DNA of 64,000 nt from Acidobacteriota bacterium (GCA_016125275.1 WGMB01000003.1:1343896-1407895), one strand, 5' to 3'; numbered from the stretch's first letter, positions 8,761 through 18,088 are shown. Translations and numbers: made by a program. The notes: a model not told the origin generated them from the letters alone.

Positions 8761-8900
8761 GACCTTCTCATCCTAGGGTATGGCCGCCGATGGCTCGGCC
8801 GGCGCCGCTCAGCGATTTTACCCAGAGACGAAACGTCGCACCTGCGATATTGTTCTAACTAAGGCATCCGATTGGAAGCTGTAGGGAAAACCGTTCGCCG

Positions 8901-9158
8901 ATGCCTACACACTGGGAGCCTGAGTCGTGGGAAGAGTTTCGGAGTGAGTTCGAAGCCGGCAGGTGCCGTCTGTTGCTTTCGAAGCGCACCCGGCAATGGG
9001 CCAAGCAGCGTCGTTGGAAGCTGAAGATCTTTCGGTCCTTCGACAGCCAGTTCGTACGGCGGCTGCTCACCGACCAGGACGCTTTCTGGGAAGCCTACCG
9101 CGACAACGCCTTCCACTTGCACCTGCGCGAGCCGAGCATCGTCGTGCCGTCGCGGTGA
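8901..9158 (+). CDS. Small basic hypothetical protein (85 aa)
   Basis: Not recognised. An 85-residue protein rich in Trp, Arg and Phe (MPTHWEPESWEEF at the start, then RTRQWAKQRRWKLKIFRSF), with no signal or membrane segment. The codon choice resembles its neighbours. It stands alone between the divergent epimerase gene and the secreted protein at 9219. The start codon choice is uncertain because no clear Shine-Dalgarno sequence is present. Confidence 0.5.
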   Translation: MPTHWEPESWEEFRSEFEAGRCRLLLSKRTRQWAKQRRWKLKIFRSFDSQFVRRLLTDQDAFWEAYRDNAFHLHLREPSIVVPSR

Positions 9159-9203
9159 GCGCCCGCGCGGCGGCGTCCGCAGACAATCCCCCGCCCGATC
9201 CGT

Positions 9204-9209
9204 TAGCAT
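9204..9209 (+). promoter_or_regulatory. -10 box TAGCAT, leaderless start of the 584-aa secreted protein gene
   Basis: TAGCAT lies 9 nt before the ATG at 9219, and no Shine-Dalgarno sequence is visible. Confidence 0.5.
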
Positions 9210-9218
9210 AGGCGCGCC

Positions 9219-10973
9219 ATGCGCCTCACACCCGCCCTGTCGCTGCGCTTCACCCTCGCCCTCTTGCTGGCTGCGCCGCTGCTGGCGCAGACCCCGACCG
9301 TCCGCCTGGAGAGCCCCGTCCCGCCGCCGGAATGGGCCCTGCTGGAGAGAGCCTTGCTGCGCGCGGCGTCCGACGGAACCGCCGCGTTCGCCGCACACTA
9401 CCTCGACGAGCGGGACTTTCTGAAGTGCGTGGAGCGTTGGGGCGGCAACGACGGCGCCGACGACGCCATGGAGAACTTCCACGGCTGGACGCTGCTGTAC
9501 GCGCTGGGCGGCGACGACCAGGTGCTGGCCGACTATCAGCGGGCCTGGGAAGGCCACCTGACGCAGTTCACCGAGGCCAGGGCGCCGGGCATCGAGATGG
9601 CCGAGAACGGGATGTACTGGCGGGAGTTCGTCACCTCGTTCGACTGGGAGCACACCGGCGAGGCGCTGGCGGCCTTCCACGTGTACTCGCTGACCCGTCC
9701 CGACGACCCGCACTACCGCACGCGGGTGCGGCGCTTCGCGCGCTTCTACACCGGCGACGACCCCTACGCCGACAACTACGACCGCGACAAGAAGATCATC
9801 AAGAGCATCCACAACGGCAGCCGCGGCGCCAAGGTCACGCCGGCCAGCGAGATGGACTGGGGCGGCTTGCCGGTCGAGGGCGACCCCGAGCGGCTGACGC
9901 GCTACGCCACGGCGTCGAACATCAAGGGCGACCACCCGCTGAACCTGGGGACGACGGCGCTGGGCTACAACGCCTACCTGCTCACCGGCGAGCAGCGCTT
10001 CCGCGACTGGACGCTCGAGTACGCCGGCGCCTGGCGCGACCGCATCGTCGACAACGGCGGCAACATCCCCACCAACATCGGCCTCAACGGCGAGATCGGC
10101 GGCGAGTGGGGCGGCAAGTGGTACGGCGGAACCTTCGGCTGGAATTTCTGGCCGCAGTCGGGCGGCCGCAACTACTTCATCCGAGGGCCTCGCATCGCGA
10201 TGGGCCTGGCCACGCTGCTCACGGGCGACAAGAGCTACCTCGAGGCCTTGCGGCTCCAGATCCGCAACCTCTACGCGGCAAAGAAGGTCGAGAACGGCCA
10301 GGTCCTGCTGCCGGGCAAGTACGGCGACGACGGCTGGTACGGCTACTCGCGCAACGAGCGGCTGGACGTGCAGCGCGACCTGTACCTCTACACCTTCGAC
10401 AAGACGCACCTGGAGGGCCTGGACCGAGACCCCTGGCTGCGCTACCTGAACGGGGCGGCCCCGGACTACCCGGTGCGGGCTCTGCGGGGAGAGATCGAGA
10501 GCGTGCGCCGCCGCGTGCAGGGCCTGCAGGCCGACAACATGGCGCGGGACCAGCGCACCTCCGACCACTCCCAGCGCTTCAATCCGGCCGAGGTAGACTC
10601 TCTGACACAGCTCACGCTCGGCGCCAACCCTCCGGGCACGTCCGGCAACATCCTGCACACGCGGCTGCTGTACTACGATCCCGCCCGCCGCCGGGTGGGC
10701 CTGCCCGAGGACGTGGCGGCGCTGGTGGAGTCCATCACGCCCCAAGGCCTGAAGGTCCGGCTGGTCAACCTGAACCCGCTCGAACCGCGCAAAGTGTTGG
10801 TGCAGGCCGGGGCCTACCGCGAGCACCGCTTCGGTTCGATTCGGGGCGATGCGCAGGCCGCCGTCAACGGCAGCCTCTTCCAGGTGGAATTGGCGCCGGG
10901 AGCGGGCGGGGCGCTGGAGATCGGCCTGGAGCTGCTGGCTAACCGGCCCAGCCTGGGCATGCCTTGGGACTGA
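9219..10973 (+). CDS. Secreted protein of unknown function, probably alpha/alpha-toroid-like
   Basis: A 584-residue exported protein with a clear Sec signal ending at LLAQTP. I do not recognise a named family. The central part is a succession of helical segments with Trp-, Tyr- and Asp-rich loops (MENFHGWTLLYALGG, EMAENGMYWREF, FDWEHTGEALAAF, LNGEIGGEWGGKWYGG, FGWNFWPQSGGRNYF). This pattern recalls (alpha/alpha)6-barrel glycoside hydrolases and polysaccharide lyases. A C-terminal beta-rich part from about residue 480 follows. The inference of a carbohydrate-active role is weak. It is monocistronic, with its own -10 box. Confidence 0.7.
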   Translation: MRLTPALSLRFTLALLLAAPLLAQTPTVRLESPVPPPEWALLERALLRAASDGTAAFAAHYLDERDFLKCVERWGGNDGADDAMENFHGWTLLYALGGDDQVLADYQRAWEGHLTQFTEARAPGIEMAENGMYWREFVTSFDWEHTGEALAAFHVYSLTRPDDPHYRTRVRRFARFYTGDDPYADNYDRDKKIIKSIHNGSRGAKVTPASEMDWGGLPVEGDPERLTRYATASNIKGDHPLNLGTTALGYNAYLLTGEQRFRDWTLEYAGAWRDRIVDNGGNIPTNIGLNGEIGGEWGGKWYGGTFGWNFWPQSGGRNYFIRGPRIAMGLATLLTGDKSYLEALRLQIRNLYAAKKVENGQVLLPGKYGDDGWYGYSRNERLDVQRDLYLYTFDKTHLEGLDRDPWLRYLNGAAPDYPVRALRGEIESVRRRVQGLQADNMARDQRTSDHSQRFNPAEVDSLTQLTLGANPPGTSGNILHTRLLYYDPARRRVGLPEDVAALVESITPQGLKVRLVNLNPLEPRKVLVQAGAYREHRFGSIRGDAQAAVNGSLFQVELAPGAGGALEIGLELLANRPSLGMPWD

Positions 10974-11163
10974 GCGCCTTCAGCCTGGGCCGTACGGAAT
11001 AATACCTTCTATTTGCGCCACGGAAAGGCATTTAACGAATCCTTGACGTGCGGACCGCAACTCCTCCCCCTCGGGGCGAGTTGATAGAACCGTGCGTTCC
11101 CAAGCAGGATTGGCCAACCGCGCGGGAACCGTCGATTTCCCCACAAAAGGAGAGTATGGTTCC

Positions 11164-11667
11164 GTGAAGAAAATCATCATTTGCACCGTTTTCGCGCTGG
11201 CTTCCAGCGCCCTGTTGCCGGCGCAGACCCCGGGCGAGCGCCCGGCGCCGAGCTACGACGAGCTGATCGCCCACCTGGGCCTGACCGACAGCCAGATCGC
11301 CTGCCTGGAGGCCAACAAGACCGCGTTCCGCGAGACCGCCGCCCCGACGGTGGAAGAGCTACGGTCGCTGCAGCGGCAGTTGCGCCAGGCGACCCGCGAC
11401 AGCGCGGACACCTCCGCCATCGAGACGGACATCGCCGCCGCCAAGGCCACGCTCGAAGGGGCCAAGACCAGCGCGGTCGCGGCAGCGCAGAGCTGTCTGG
11501 ACGCTTCGCAAGCCTCGGCGCTGGCCGAGTTGGTCGCCGCCGAGACGTTGATGCGCGAAGTGCGGGAGGGGCAGAGCCTGTTGCTGCTGGAGTCGAGCGG
11601 CGAAGGCGCGCTGCCGATCGGAGGCGGGCGCGGCGGACGCCGCGGGCCCGGACCGGGCGCGCGTTAG
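11164..11667 (+). CDS. Spy/CpxP-like periplasmic LTxxQ protein
   Basis: A 167-residue exported, mostly helical protein. The signal peptide VKKIIICTVFALASSALLPAQ starts at a GTG at 11164. The mature part has HLGLTDSQIACLE, the LTxxQ motif of the Spy/CpxP periplasmic chaperone and metal-stress family, then long amphipathic helices. The C-terminus is a Gly/Arg-rich tail (GGGRGGRRGPGPGAR). AAAAGGAG lies about 11 nt before the GTG. A longer frame from 11092 would bury the signal peptide and is not preferred. Two cysteines (IACLE and QSCLD) could form a disulphide. Confidence 0.72.
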   Translation: MKKIIICTVFALASSALLPAQTPGERPAPSYDELIAHLGLTDSQIACLEANKTAFRETAAPTVEELRSLQRQLRQATRDSADTSAIETDIAAAKATLEGAKTSAVAAAQSCLDASQASALAELVAAETLMREVREGQSLLLLESSGEGALPIGGGRGGRRGPGPGAR

Positions 11668-11701
11668 AGCGGGCCGGCGGAAGTCATCCAAGCCTGGAAG
11701 C

Positions 11702-11728
11702 GAGCCCTCGGCCTGCCGCCGAGGGCTC
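11702..11728. terminator. Bidirectional terminator hairpin between convergent genes
   Basis: GAGCCCTCGGC and GCCGAGGGCTC form a perfect 11-bp stem around a CTGCC loop. It sits between the Spy-like gene (ending 11667) and the minus-strand TIGR03437 gene (ending 11749). Confidence 0.65.
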
Positions 11729-11748
11729 CGCTGTTTGGGCGGTAGCCC

Positions 11749-13680
11749 TTAGAATCCGATCGCAAGGTCCACGTAGTCGGTAAAGGCATTGCCGGTCAGG
11801 ATCGCCACCGCGACCGCCGGCCCTGCAAACGTCGTGGTAGGAATGCGGACGTTGAGCTGGTACAACCCCACAAAGCCCGGGGCCGCGCCGGAGAACAACA
11901 CGTCGCCGGCCTCCCCGTCGAACTGAACCTGCAGAGTCTCATCGGTGGTGAAGCTCAAGGGGTTCGACGGACCCGCCTCGCCGTCCGGGAACGACGGGCT
12001 CAGCGGTCCCATCCCCGTCAAGAAAACGATGACCACTTCACCCGGCGAGGCCGGGTTCTGCTCGGTCACGAGGGAGAAATCAGCGTGGGTGATGATGCCC
12101 GGTCCATAGCCGGTCTGCTGCACCGAGAAGATCCCGGGGCTCGAGTTGGCGACGGGCACGGTCACCGCGTTCGAGGCTTGGCCGTTGTTGGTGACCTGCA
12201 CGGTCGCCTGCGATCCCTGCACGGCGAACGGCGTCTGGAGGTTGATCTGCCCCGGGGAGACGAAGAACAGCGGCGCGGGAATGCCGTTGACGGTGACCGA
12301 GACGCCGTCGAGCTGCTTGGGCAGCGGCGTCACCTGGGCTTGAGTCGTCGAATTCGCCAGCCCCTCGCCAAACAGAGAGAGCAAGGCGCCGCCGGAGATG
12401 GGCGCCGTCGGCGGAGCGAACGAGGCGGCGTTGAGCACGCCGATCGGCGACAGGAAGACATCGCCGGCGGCCGGAATCTGCGGCAAGCGGATGCCGAAGC
12501 TCAAGCCGTGCCGGCCGTAGACATCAGCCGTCTGAACGACCTGCGCAGCCACCAGGGCGTTGGGCGCGGCGGCGACCTGCTCCGGAGATTCAGGCGACAG
12601 GGCGATGGTCGCAGGAGCGCCGATGGCGAAATTCGTCACGCCCGGTTGAGGGAAGCCGCGCAGGAAGCCCGTGCCGCCCGGCGTGAGCCCATAGGAGTTC
12701 ACGCCGGTGAAATCGAGGACTCCCTTGTACGTGGCGCCCTGCACCAAGCGCAGCCGTTCAGCGAGCGACACAGTCCCGGCGGCGTTGCTGCGCACAGCGC
12801 CCACGGCGCTCTCGACGCTGGCGGCGTCGGGGTTGATCGTGAGGTCGAGCAGCCAGAAGTTGCCGGCCAGGTCTCCGTCGCCGGCGGCCCCGCTCACGTT
12901 GCGAATCGCCACCAGAACGTCGCGCAGCCCGGCGTCCGGCGAGTGCCCCAGAACGTAGTTGCCGTTGGCGGAGACGTACAGCGTCCGCTGGCCCTGCAAC
13001 AGGCTGGAGCCCTGGCTGACCTGCAACGACCCGGTTCCGTCGGCGTTGATCGAGTAGGAGGCCCCGGAGATCGTCTCGGCGAGCGGCGTCTCGCCCTGGG
13101 CGGCCGAATGGCCGTCGGCGGCGAAGCTGTTGAATCCTCCCACGCCGTTGGGCTGCATGGTGAGCAGAGCGGTGCGCGCGGCGGCGGCCGAACCGTTGGG
13201 CAAAGCGACCATGGCGCCGGTGTAGGCGCCACTGATGGAAGCGTTGTTGCCGCCGGCGTCGGCCAGCTTCACGGCCGCGAAGAAGTCATAGCCGCTCAAG
13301 GCCGCCTCAGTGGAAGCGCCCAGCAGGGCCTCGGCGTTCACGCCGATGCGGCCGTTGAGCGTGAGCGAGCCGTCGGTCGGGTTGGTCAGGGTCACGAAGC
13401 CGTTGGGAGAGACGGTATAGGTCCCGTTGCCCGTGGCCGCCGAGCCGGAACCGGCGCCCGCGGCCAGCGTCCCTTGGAAGGAAAAGGTCCCGGCGCCGTT
13501 GAAGGTGATCACCCCGCCCAGGTTGCGCGCGTTCGAGACCGAACCCGAGGCGTTGACCTCGGTCGACAGGTGAACGAAACCGTAGCGGCCGTTGAGCACG
13601 GTCTGATCGAGCGTCTGCGCCCCGGCGATGGACGCCAACAGGCACAGGGAAACAAAGGATGCAGCAAAGCGAAGCTTCAT
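11749..13680 (-). CDS. Secreted beta-rich protein with C-terminal TIGR03437-like domain
   Basis: A 643-residue exported protein. The signal peptide MKLRFAASFVSLCLLASIAGAQ is followed by a low-complexity Ser/Gly/Thr-rich beta domain (LNGRYGFVHL, GAGTFSFQG, GNGTYTVSPNG) of the type seen in secreted Solibacter proteins. The last roughly 220 residues (NAASFAPP, LFGEGLA, VNGIPAPLFFVSPGQINLQTP, NSSPGIF, LTGMGPLSPS) match TIGR03437. GGAG lies 7 nt before the ATG at 13680, which fixes the start. An extension of the frame upstream to 14481 runs antisense into the next gene and is spurious. Its role is probably structural or adhesive at the surface. Confidence 0.85.
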   Translation of the reverse strand: MKLRFAASFVSLCLLASIAGAQTLDQTVLNGRYGFVHLSTEVNASGSVSNARNLGGVITFNGAGTFSFQGTLAAGAGSGSAATGNGTYTVSPNGFVTLTNPTDGSLTLNGRIGVNAEALLGASTEAALSGYDFFAAVKLADAGGNNASISGAYTGAMVALPNGSAAAARTALLTMQPNGVGGFNSFAADGHSAAQGETPLAETISGASYSINADGTGSLQVSQGSSLLQGQRTLYVSANGNYVLGHSPDAGLRDVLVAIRNVSGAAGDGDLAGNFWLLDLTINPDAASVESAVGAVRSNAAGTVSLAERLRLVQGATYKGVLDFTGVNSYGLTPGGTGFLRGFPQPGVTNFAIGAPATIALSPESPEQVAAAPNALVAAQVVQTADVYGRHGLSFGIRLPQIPAAGDVFLSPIGVLNAASFAPPTAPISGGALLSLFGEGLANSTTQAQVTPLPKQLDGVSVTVNGIPAPLFFVSPGQINLQTPFAVQGSQATVQVTNNGQASNAVTVPVANSSPGIFSVQQTGYGPGIITHADFSLVTEQNPASPGEVVIVFLTGMGPLSPSFPDGEAGPSNPLSFTTDETLQVQFDGEAGDVLFSGAAPGFVGLYQLNVRIPTTTFAGPAVAVAILTGNAFTDYVDLAIGF

Positions 13681-13854
13681 GGGGGACTCCAACCAGCGGA
13701 GGAACCGCGCGGACGACGCAGGGGCTCGGGCGGGCCCCAGCGTTATCCTGACTGATTTCCGCGGCCCTGTGCAACCTTCGGAAATCGTGCAACTTTCCTG
13801 CTCAGACCGGGTTAGAGTGAGGGATCTCCCGTTGCAGGGGGCTTGGCTTCGCCC

Positions 13855-15993
13855 ATGCGCCACCGCTATTTCCTTCTCATTGCCCTGCTGGGAGCGCTCG
13901 TTTGCGGCCTCTGGGAGGTCGCTCGCCTGGGCGCCGAGGAGGCCGAGACGGCGGACGCGGAGTCCGGCGATTGGCTGCCGCACGCCGACTGCAGCTTCTT
14001 CGGGGCGCACCGCGAGGACTATCTGCAAAGCGGCCTCGGGGCGCAGATGCGGCTCTCCGAGGAGCGCTCGGCTCTCACGATCGCCGTGGTCGAACGGCTG
14101 GGGCCCTCCACGGCTCCGTCGCCCAGCCGGCAGCGACGACGGCAGCCGCCGTCCACCACGGGCCCGTTGCAGGGAGACTCGATCGACGATTTCGTGTTGG
14201 GGACGCTGCAGCGCCGAGGGATCGCGGCGGCGCCGCCGACCACCGACGCGGAGTTCCTGCGGCGCGCGTCGATCGACCTGACCGGGCGCATTCCCACCGC
14301 CGACCAGACCCTGGCGTTCCTGCAGGACGCCTCGGCGGACAAACGCTCCCGGCTGGTGGAACAACTGCTCGCCTCGCCGGCCTGGGCCGACCGCTGGGCG
14401 ATGTTCTTGGGCGACCTGTTCCGCAACACGCAGGCCACAGCCCAGGTGAATCGCTTCCCGGGCGGCCGCGACGCCCTGCACCTGTTCTTTCTGGAATCGT
14501 TGCGCGCCAACAAGGCCTACGACCGCCTGGTGCGAGAGCTGCTGGCCGCCGAGGGCTTGCAGGACGGCCGCCCCTGGCCGAACCCGACCGTGGCCCGGTC
14601 GCCCTTCTCCAGCTACACCGAGTACACGAACTTTTTGCGCGACGAGGCCGCCAAGGCGACGCCGGCCAGCTTCATCCTGGGCGGGCTAACCACCGGCGGC
14701 CCGGTGCACGACAGCTACGACCAGATGGCCGTGAACGCGGCCCGAGACCTGCTGGGCGTGACCCACATGGATTGCGTGCTATGCCACGACGGCGCCGGGC
14801 ACCTGGATTCGCTCAACGTGTGGGGCGCCGCCGCCAAACGCTCGCAGGGCTGGGGACTGGCGGCGTTCTTCCAGAAGGTGCGGCTGCAGCGAGCGCCCTA
14901 TCTGGCGCCGGCGCCGGACGGCCAGGACCGCGGGCCGCGTCCGCCGTACTACGTGGTGCAGGAGCTGCCGCAGGACCTGGTGATCCGCAACCGTCGCGGC
15001 GACCTGATCGCCGGCGAGTACTCGTTGGACACGGAGGGCGGCAACCGCCCCGACCGCACGCCTGACGCCTTCGGCGGTAAGGCCCGTGTGGAGCCGGCGT
15101 ACCCCTTCGGCGGCGCCTCTCCGGCGCCGGGCGAGCCCTATCGCGCCGCCCTCGGCCGCATCCTCACCGCCGATCGGCAGTTCGCGCGCGCGACGGTCAA
15201 CTACGTCTGGCGCGAGTTCTTCGGGCGAGGCATCGTCGATCCGCCGGACCAGTTCGACTTGGCGCGCCTAGACCCGTCGGCGCCGCCGGCCGATCCCTGG
15301 ACGGTGCAGCCGTCGCATCCGGAGTTGCTCGAGTTTCTGGCCGGCGGCTTCCAGGAGTACGGCTTCGACCTGCAGTGGCTGATGCGGGAGATCGCGGCGT
15401 CGGAGGCCTACCAGCTCTCGTCGCGCTATGACGGCTCCTGGAGCGCCTCGTACGAGCCGTACCTGGCGCGGCACGCCGTGCGGCGGTTGAGCGCCGAGGC
15501 GCTGTTCGACGCCGTCACGATCGCCACGGCCACGCCGTTCAACCTGCCGCTGCCGGCGCAGACCCAGCGTAGCCTCGGAGCCTTGCCGTTCGCGATGCAG
15601 TTGCCCGACGTGGCGAACCTGCCGACGGTCCCGCGCAACCGGCCCGAAGGCGAGGCTTCGCTCAGCTTTCTGGACTCCTTCTTCCGAGGGGATCGCGAGG
15701 AATCCCTGCGCTCCGACGAGACCAGCATCTTGCAGGCCTTGCAGTTGATGAACAGCCCGATCGTGGTGGACCGCGTCTCGCAGAGCGCCCAGCGAGGCCT
15801 GTTTGCCGGTTGGCTCAGCCGCCCGGACGACGTGCTGGTCAACCTGCTCTACCTGCAGATCCTGGCGCGCCCGGCCACGGCGGAGGAGACCGCCGCGGCG
15901 GTCAGCGCGCTGCGGCAGGGCGACCGGCGCGAACGGGTGGAAGACCTGGCCTGGGCGCTGCTCAACAAGGTGGACTTTGTCTTCAACTACTAG
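13855..15993 (+). CDS. DUF1549/DUF1553 protein with a CxxCH motif
   Basis: A 712-residue membrane-anchored protein. The N-terminal hydrophobic helix (HRYFLLIALLGALVCGLW) is followed by a DUF1549 domain (residues about 105-330, including RRASIDLTGRIPT and LLASPAWADRWA) and a DUF1553 domain (residues about 430-690, including WREFFGRGIVDPPDQF and SHPELLEFLA). Within the first domain the sequence CVLCH (residues about 308-312) is a c-type heme attachment motif. Such proteins are abundant in Planctomycetes and Acidobacteria beside DUF1501 proteins. They are thought to act in envelope redox or polysaccharide breakdown, unproven. The DUF1501 gene starts 18 bp downstream, so the two form an operon. 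A TTG at 13843 is a possible alternative start. Confidence 0.85.
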   Translation: MRHRYFLLIALLGALVCGLWEVARLGAEEAETADAESGDWLPHADCSFFGAHREDYLQSGLGAQMRLSEERSALTIAVVERLGPSTAPSPSRQRRRQPPSTTGPLQGDSIDDFVLGTLQRRGIAAAPPTTDAEFLRRASIDLTGRIPTADQTLAFLQDASADKRSRLVEQLLASPAWADRWAMFLGDLFRNTQATAQVNRFPGGRDALHLFFLESLRANKAYDRLVRELLAAEGLQDGRPWPNPTVARSPFSSYTEYTNFLRDEAAKATPASFILGGLTTGGPVHDSYDQMAVNAARDLLGVTHMDCVLCHDGAGHLDSLNVWGAAAKRSQGWGLAAFFQKVRLQRAPYLAPAPDGQDRGPRPPYYVVQELPQDLVIRNRRGDLIAGEYSLDTEGGNRPDRTPDAFGGKARVEPAYPFGGASPAPGEPYRAALGRILTADRQFARATVNYVWREFFGRGIVDPPDQFDLARLDPSAPPADPWTVQPSHPELLEFLAGGFQEYGFDLQWLMREIAASEAYQLSSRYDGSWSASYEPYLARHAVRRLSAEALFDAVTIATATPFNLPLPAQTQRSLGALPFAMQLPDVANLPTVPRNRPEGEASLSFLDSFFRGDREESLRSDETSILQALQLMNSPIVVDRVSQSAQRGLFAGWLSRPDDVLVNLLYLQILARPATAEETAAAVSALRQGDRRERVEDLAWALLNKVDFVFNY

Positions 15994-16011
15994 CCCCGGG
16001 GGAAGCCTGCG

Positions 16012-17433
16012 ATGACTGAGCGCCAACGCCTGGACCTGCTGCAACGCCGCAAGCCGCACGCCCACGCCGGGTTCTTCAGCCGGCCGCACATGTCCCGGCG
16101 GCAGTTGTTCCGCTCGGCCGCCGGCGGACTCGGCGGCTACTTTCTCGGTCGGGAACTGGCCGGTGGCGAGGTCGTGCGGGCCGCCGGAGCGCCGGTCCGC
16201 AACACCGCCCGGAACGTCATTTTCCTGTTTCTGCAAGGCGCGCCCAGCCATGTGGACACCTTCGACCTCAAGGAGGTGGCGGGCGTCACGCCGACGGACT
16301 TCGCGCCGGAAACCCTCAACGGCGTACGCTTTCCCGTCGGGCTGATGCCACGGACGGCGGCCGTGCTCGACAAGGTCGCCATCGTGCGTTCGGGGCTGAG
16401 CTGGGCGCTGGCTCATCCGCTGGCGCAAACCTGGTTCCAGATCGGCCGCAACCCGACCTCGGCGCTGGGCCGGCTGGCGCCGCACATCGGCAGCGTGGTG
16501 GCGATCGAGAAGGAGCCGGAGCGGCGCCCGGACCAGATCTTTCCGGCCTTCATCGCCTTCAACCCGGCCAACCAGCCCGGCTCGGGCTACCTGCCGCAGC
16601 AGTACGCTCCTTTCAAGACGCGTCCCAACGCCTCCGGGCTGGCCAGCACCGAGCACGGCCCCGGGCGGGACCACTTCGACGCACGCTGGGAGTTGCTCGG
16701 CAGGCTGGACGGCTCGTTGCGGGCCGAGGGCTCGCCCTACGGCGCGGCGGCGGAGTCGTTCGGCAAGCTCTACGAAGGAGCTCGCGACCTGATGTACAAC
16801 CCCTTGGTCAGCCAGGCCTTCAGCTTCAGCGAGGAAGAGAGCCTGCGCTACGGCGGCACGGCCTTTGGCGACGCCTGTCTGCTGGCCAAGAAGGTCGTGG
16901 CCGCCGACCAGGGGACGCGCTTCATTCAGGTGACCTCGAACGGCTGGGACCACCACCAAGGCATCTACGACCGGCAAGAGGTGAACGGGCAGAACGTAGG
17001 CAACAACCTCTACGCACGCTGCGGAGAGCTCGACCCCGCCTTCGGCGCCCTGGTCGAGGACCTGGAGGCCGAAGGGCTGCTGGACGAGACGCTGGTGGTG
17101 ATCGGCGGCGAGTTCGGGCGCACGGTAGGGGCTCTGACCGCGGGGCGCGAAGGGCGGGACCACTACCTGCAGATGTTCTACGCCTTCGCCGGCGGAGGCG
17201 TGCGCGGCGGACGGGCGATCGGGTCGACCGACGCGACCGGCGCATTCACCCAGGACCCCGGCTGGTCGCGCTTTCGCGACGTGCGGCCGGAGGACATCGA
17301 GGCCACCATCTATTCGGCGCTGGGCATCGACTGGACGACCGTCCGCCACGACGATCCGCTGGGCAGGGGCTTCTACTACGTGCCGCTCTCCGACGAAGAC
17401 GTCTATGCGCCGGTGGACGAGCTGTTCGTCTGA
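16012..17433 (+). CDS. DUF1501 (sulfatase-like fold) protein
   Basis: A 473-residue protein, probably Tat-exported: SRRQLFRSAAGG near residue 28 is a twin-arginine-type signal. The DUF1501 core begins at RNVIFLFLQGAPSHVDTFD and includes SNGWDHHQGIYD and the metal-site-like VIGGEFGRT and GRDHY segments. These resemble the alkaline phosphatase/sulfatase superfamily. It is encoded 18 bp after the DUF1549/DUF1553 gene, the usual pairing. The molecular function is unknown; a joint envelope-located role in degrading complex substrates is an inference. Its final 31 bp overlap the convergent membrane-protein gene. Confidence 0.86.
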   Translation: MTERQRLDLLQRRKPHAHAGFFSRPHMSRRQLFRSAAGGLGGYFLGRELAGGEVVRAAGAPVRNTARNVIFLFLQGAPSHVDTFDLKEVAGVTPTDFAPETLNGVRFPVGLMPRTAAVLDKVAIVRSGLSWALAHPLAQTWFQIGRNPTSALGRLAPHIGSVVAIEKEPERRPDQIFPAFIAFNPANQPGSGYLPQQYAPFKTRPNASGLASTEHGPGRDHFDARWELLGRLDGSLRAEGSPYGAAAESFGKLYEGARDLMYNPLVSQAFSFSEEESLRYGGTAFGDACLLAKKVVAADQGTRFIQVTSNGWDHHQGIYDRQEVNGQNVGNNLYARCGELDPAFGALVEDLEAEGLLDETLVVIGGEFGRTVGALTAGREGRDHYLQMFYAFAGGGVRGGRAIGSTDATGAFTQDPGWSRFRDVRPEDIEATIYSALGIDWTTVRHDDPLGRGFYYVPLSDEDVYAPVDELFV

Positions 17434-18080
17434 GCGAGCGGCTGCCGGCGCTCGTCGAACCAACCGGCCCAAACCGGAAAGAGCCAAGCCGCCAGCCCCG
17501 TGGCGACGATCGCGCCACGATCGGGCGGGGGCGGGCCGAACCAGGACCCGACGGCGATCAGCGCGACGAACCCCAAATAGGCCCAGGCGGCCCACCCGCC
17601 GACGGCGCCGGTCGCCCGGGTGCGGCGGAGATACAGCGCCGCGGCCGCCAGGAACAAGCCGGCTTCCAACGCGACGGTGGCCGCTCGGTAGTTCCACAAC
17701 CCCAGGCCGACCAGCGGACCTCTCGGCCAGAGCGGCAAGTCCGGCCGGTGGCTCAGCGCGTCGAGAGCCCAGTGGCTGAAAACGGCGACAGCCAAGCCCA
17801 CGGCGGCCCGCTTGCGCCGCGCGACCAGCCAGCCGGCGCCGGCCGCCAGGGTCGCCCAGACGGCCATCATCAGCAGGCTGTGGGACCAGGGATAGCGCGC
17901 GAAGTCCAACGGCGTGACCGCGGTGGCGCCGGGCTCGACGCGCACCTGCTCGCAGCCCGTGTATAGGAAAACGGCCCAGAGCAGGTCCGGCCACAGGGCC
18001 GCCCCGACCCACCAGCCGAGGGAGAGCTTGGGTTCCATCCGCGACAGCGCCAGGCCGGCGGCGTGGTGGCCGAGAAACAC
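17403..18080 (-). CDS. DUF457/YdjM-like membrane protein
   Basis: A 225-residue integral membrane protein with about six hydrophobic helices. Conserved polar residues sit in loops: HHAAGLALSR at the start, PDLLW, YPWSHSLLM and FSHWALDALSHRPDLP. The His/Asp pattern is that of the LexA-regulated, membrane-bound metal-dependent hydrolase family (DUF457). The start chosen is the GTG at 18080, 8 nt downstream of a TATACT -10 box. A longer frame from 18116 would run through that box. It is divergent from the HpnI-like gene and overlaps the DUF1501 gene at its 3' end. Confidence 0.72.
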   Translation of the reverse strand: MFLGHHAAGLALSRMEPKLSLGWWVGAALWPDLLWAVFLYTGCEQVRVEPGATAVTPLDFARYPWSHSLLMMAVWATLAAGAGWLVARRKRAAVGLAVAVFSHWALDALSHRPDLPLWPRGPLVGLGLWNYRAATVALEAGLFLAAAALYLRRTRATGAVGGWAAWAYLGFVALIAVGSWFGPPPPDRGAIVATGLAAWLFPVWAGWFDERRQPLAQTNSSSTGA

Positions 18081-18088
18081 GTCCCGAT

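Noticed and set aside
13681-14481. N-terminal extension of the minus-strand TIGR03437 gene
   Set aside because: The signal peptide and Shine-Dalgarno fix the start at 13680; the extension is antisense to the DUF1549/DUF1553 gene.
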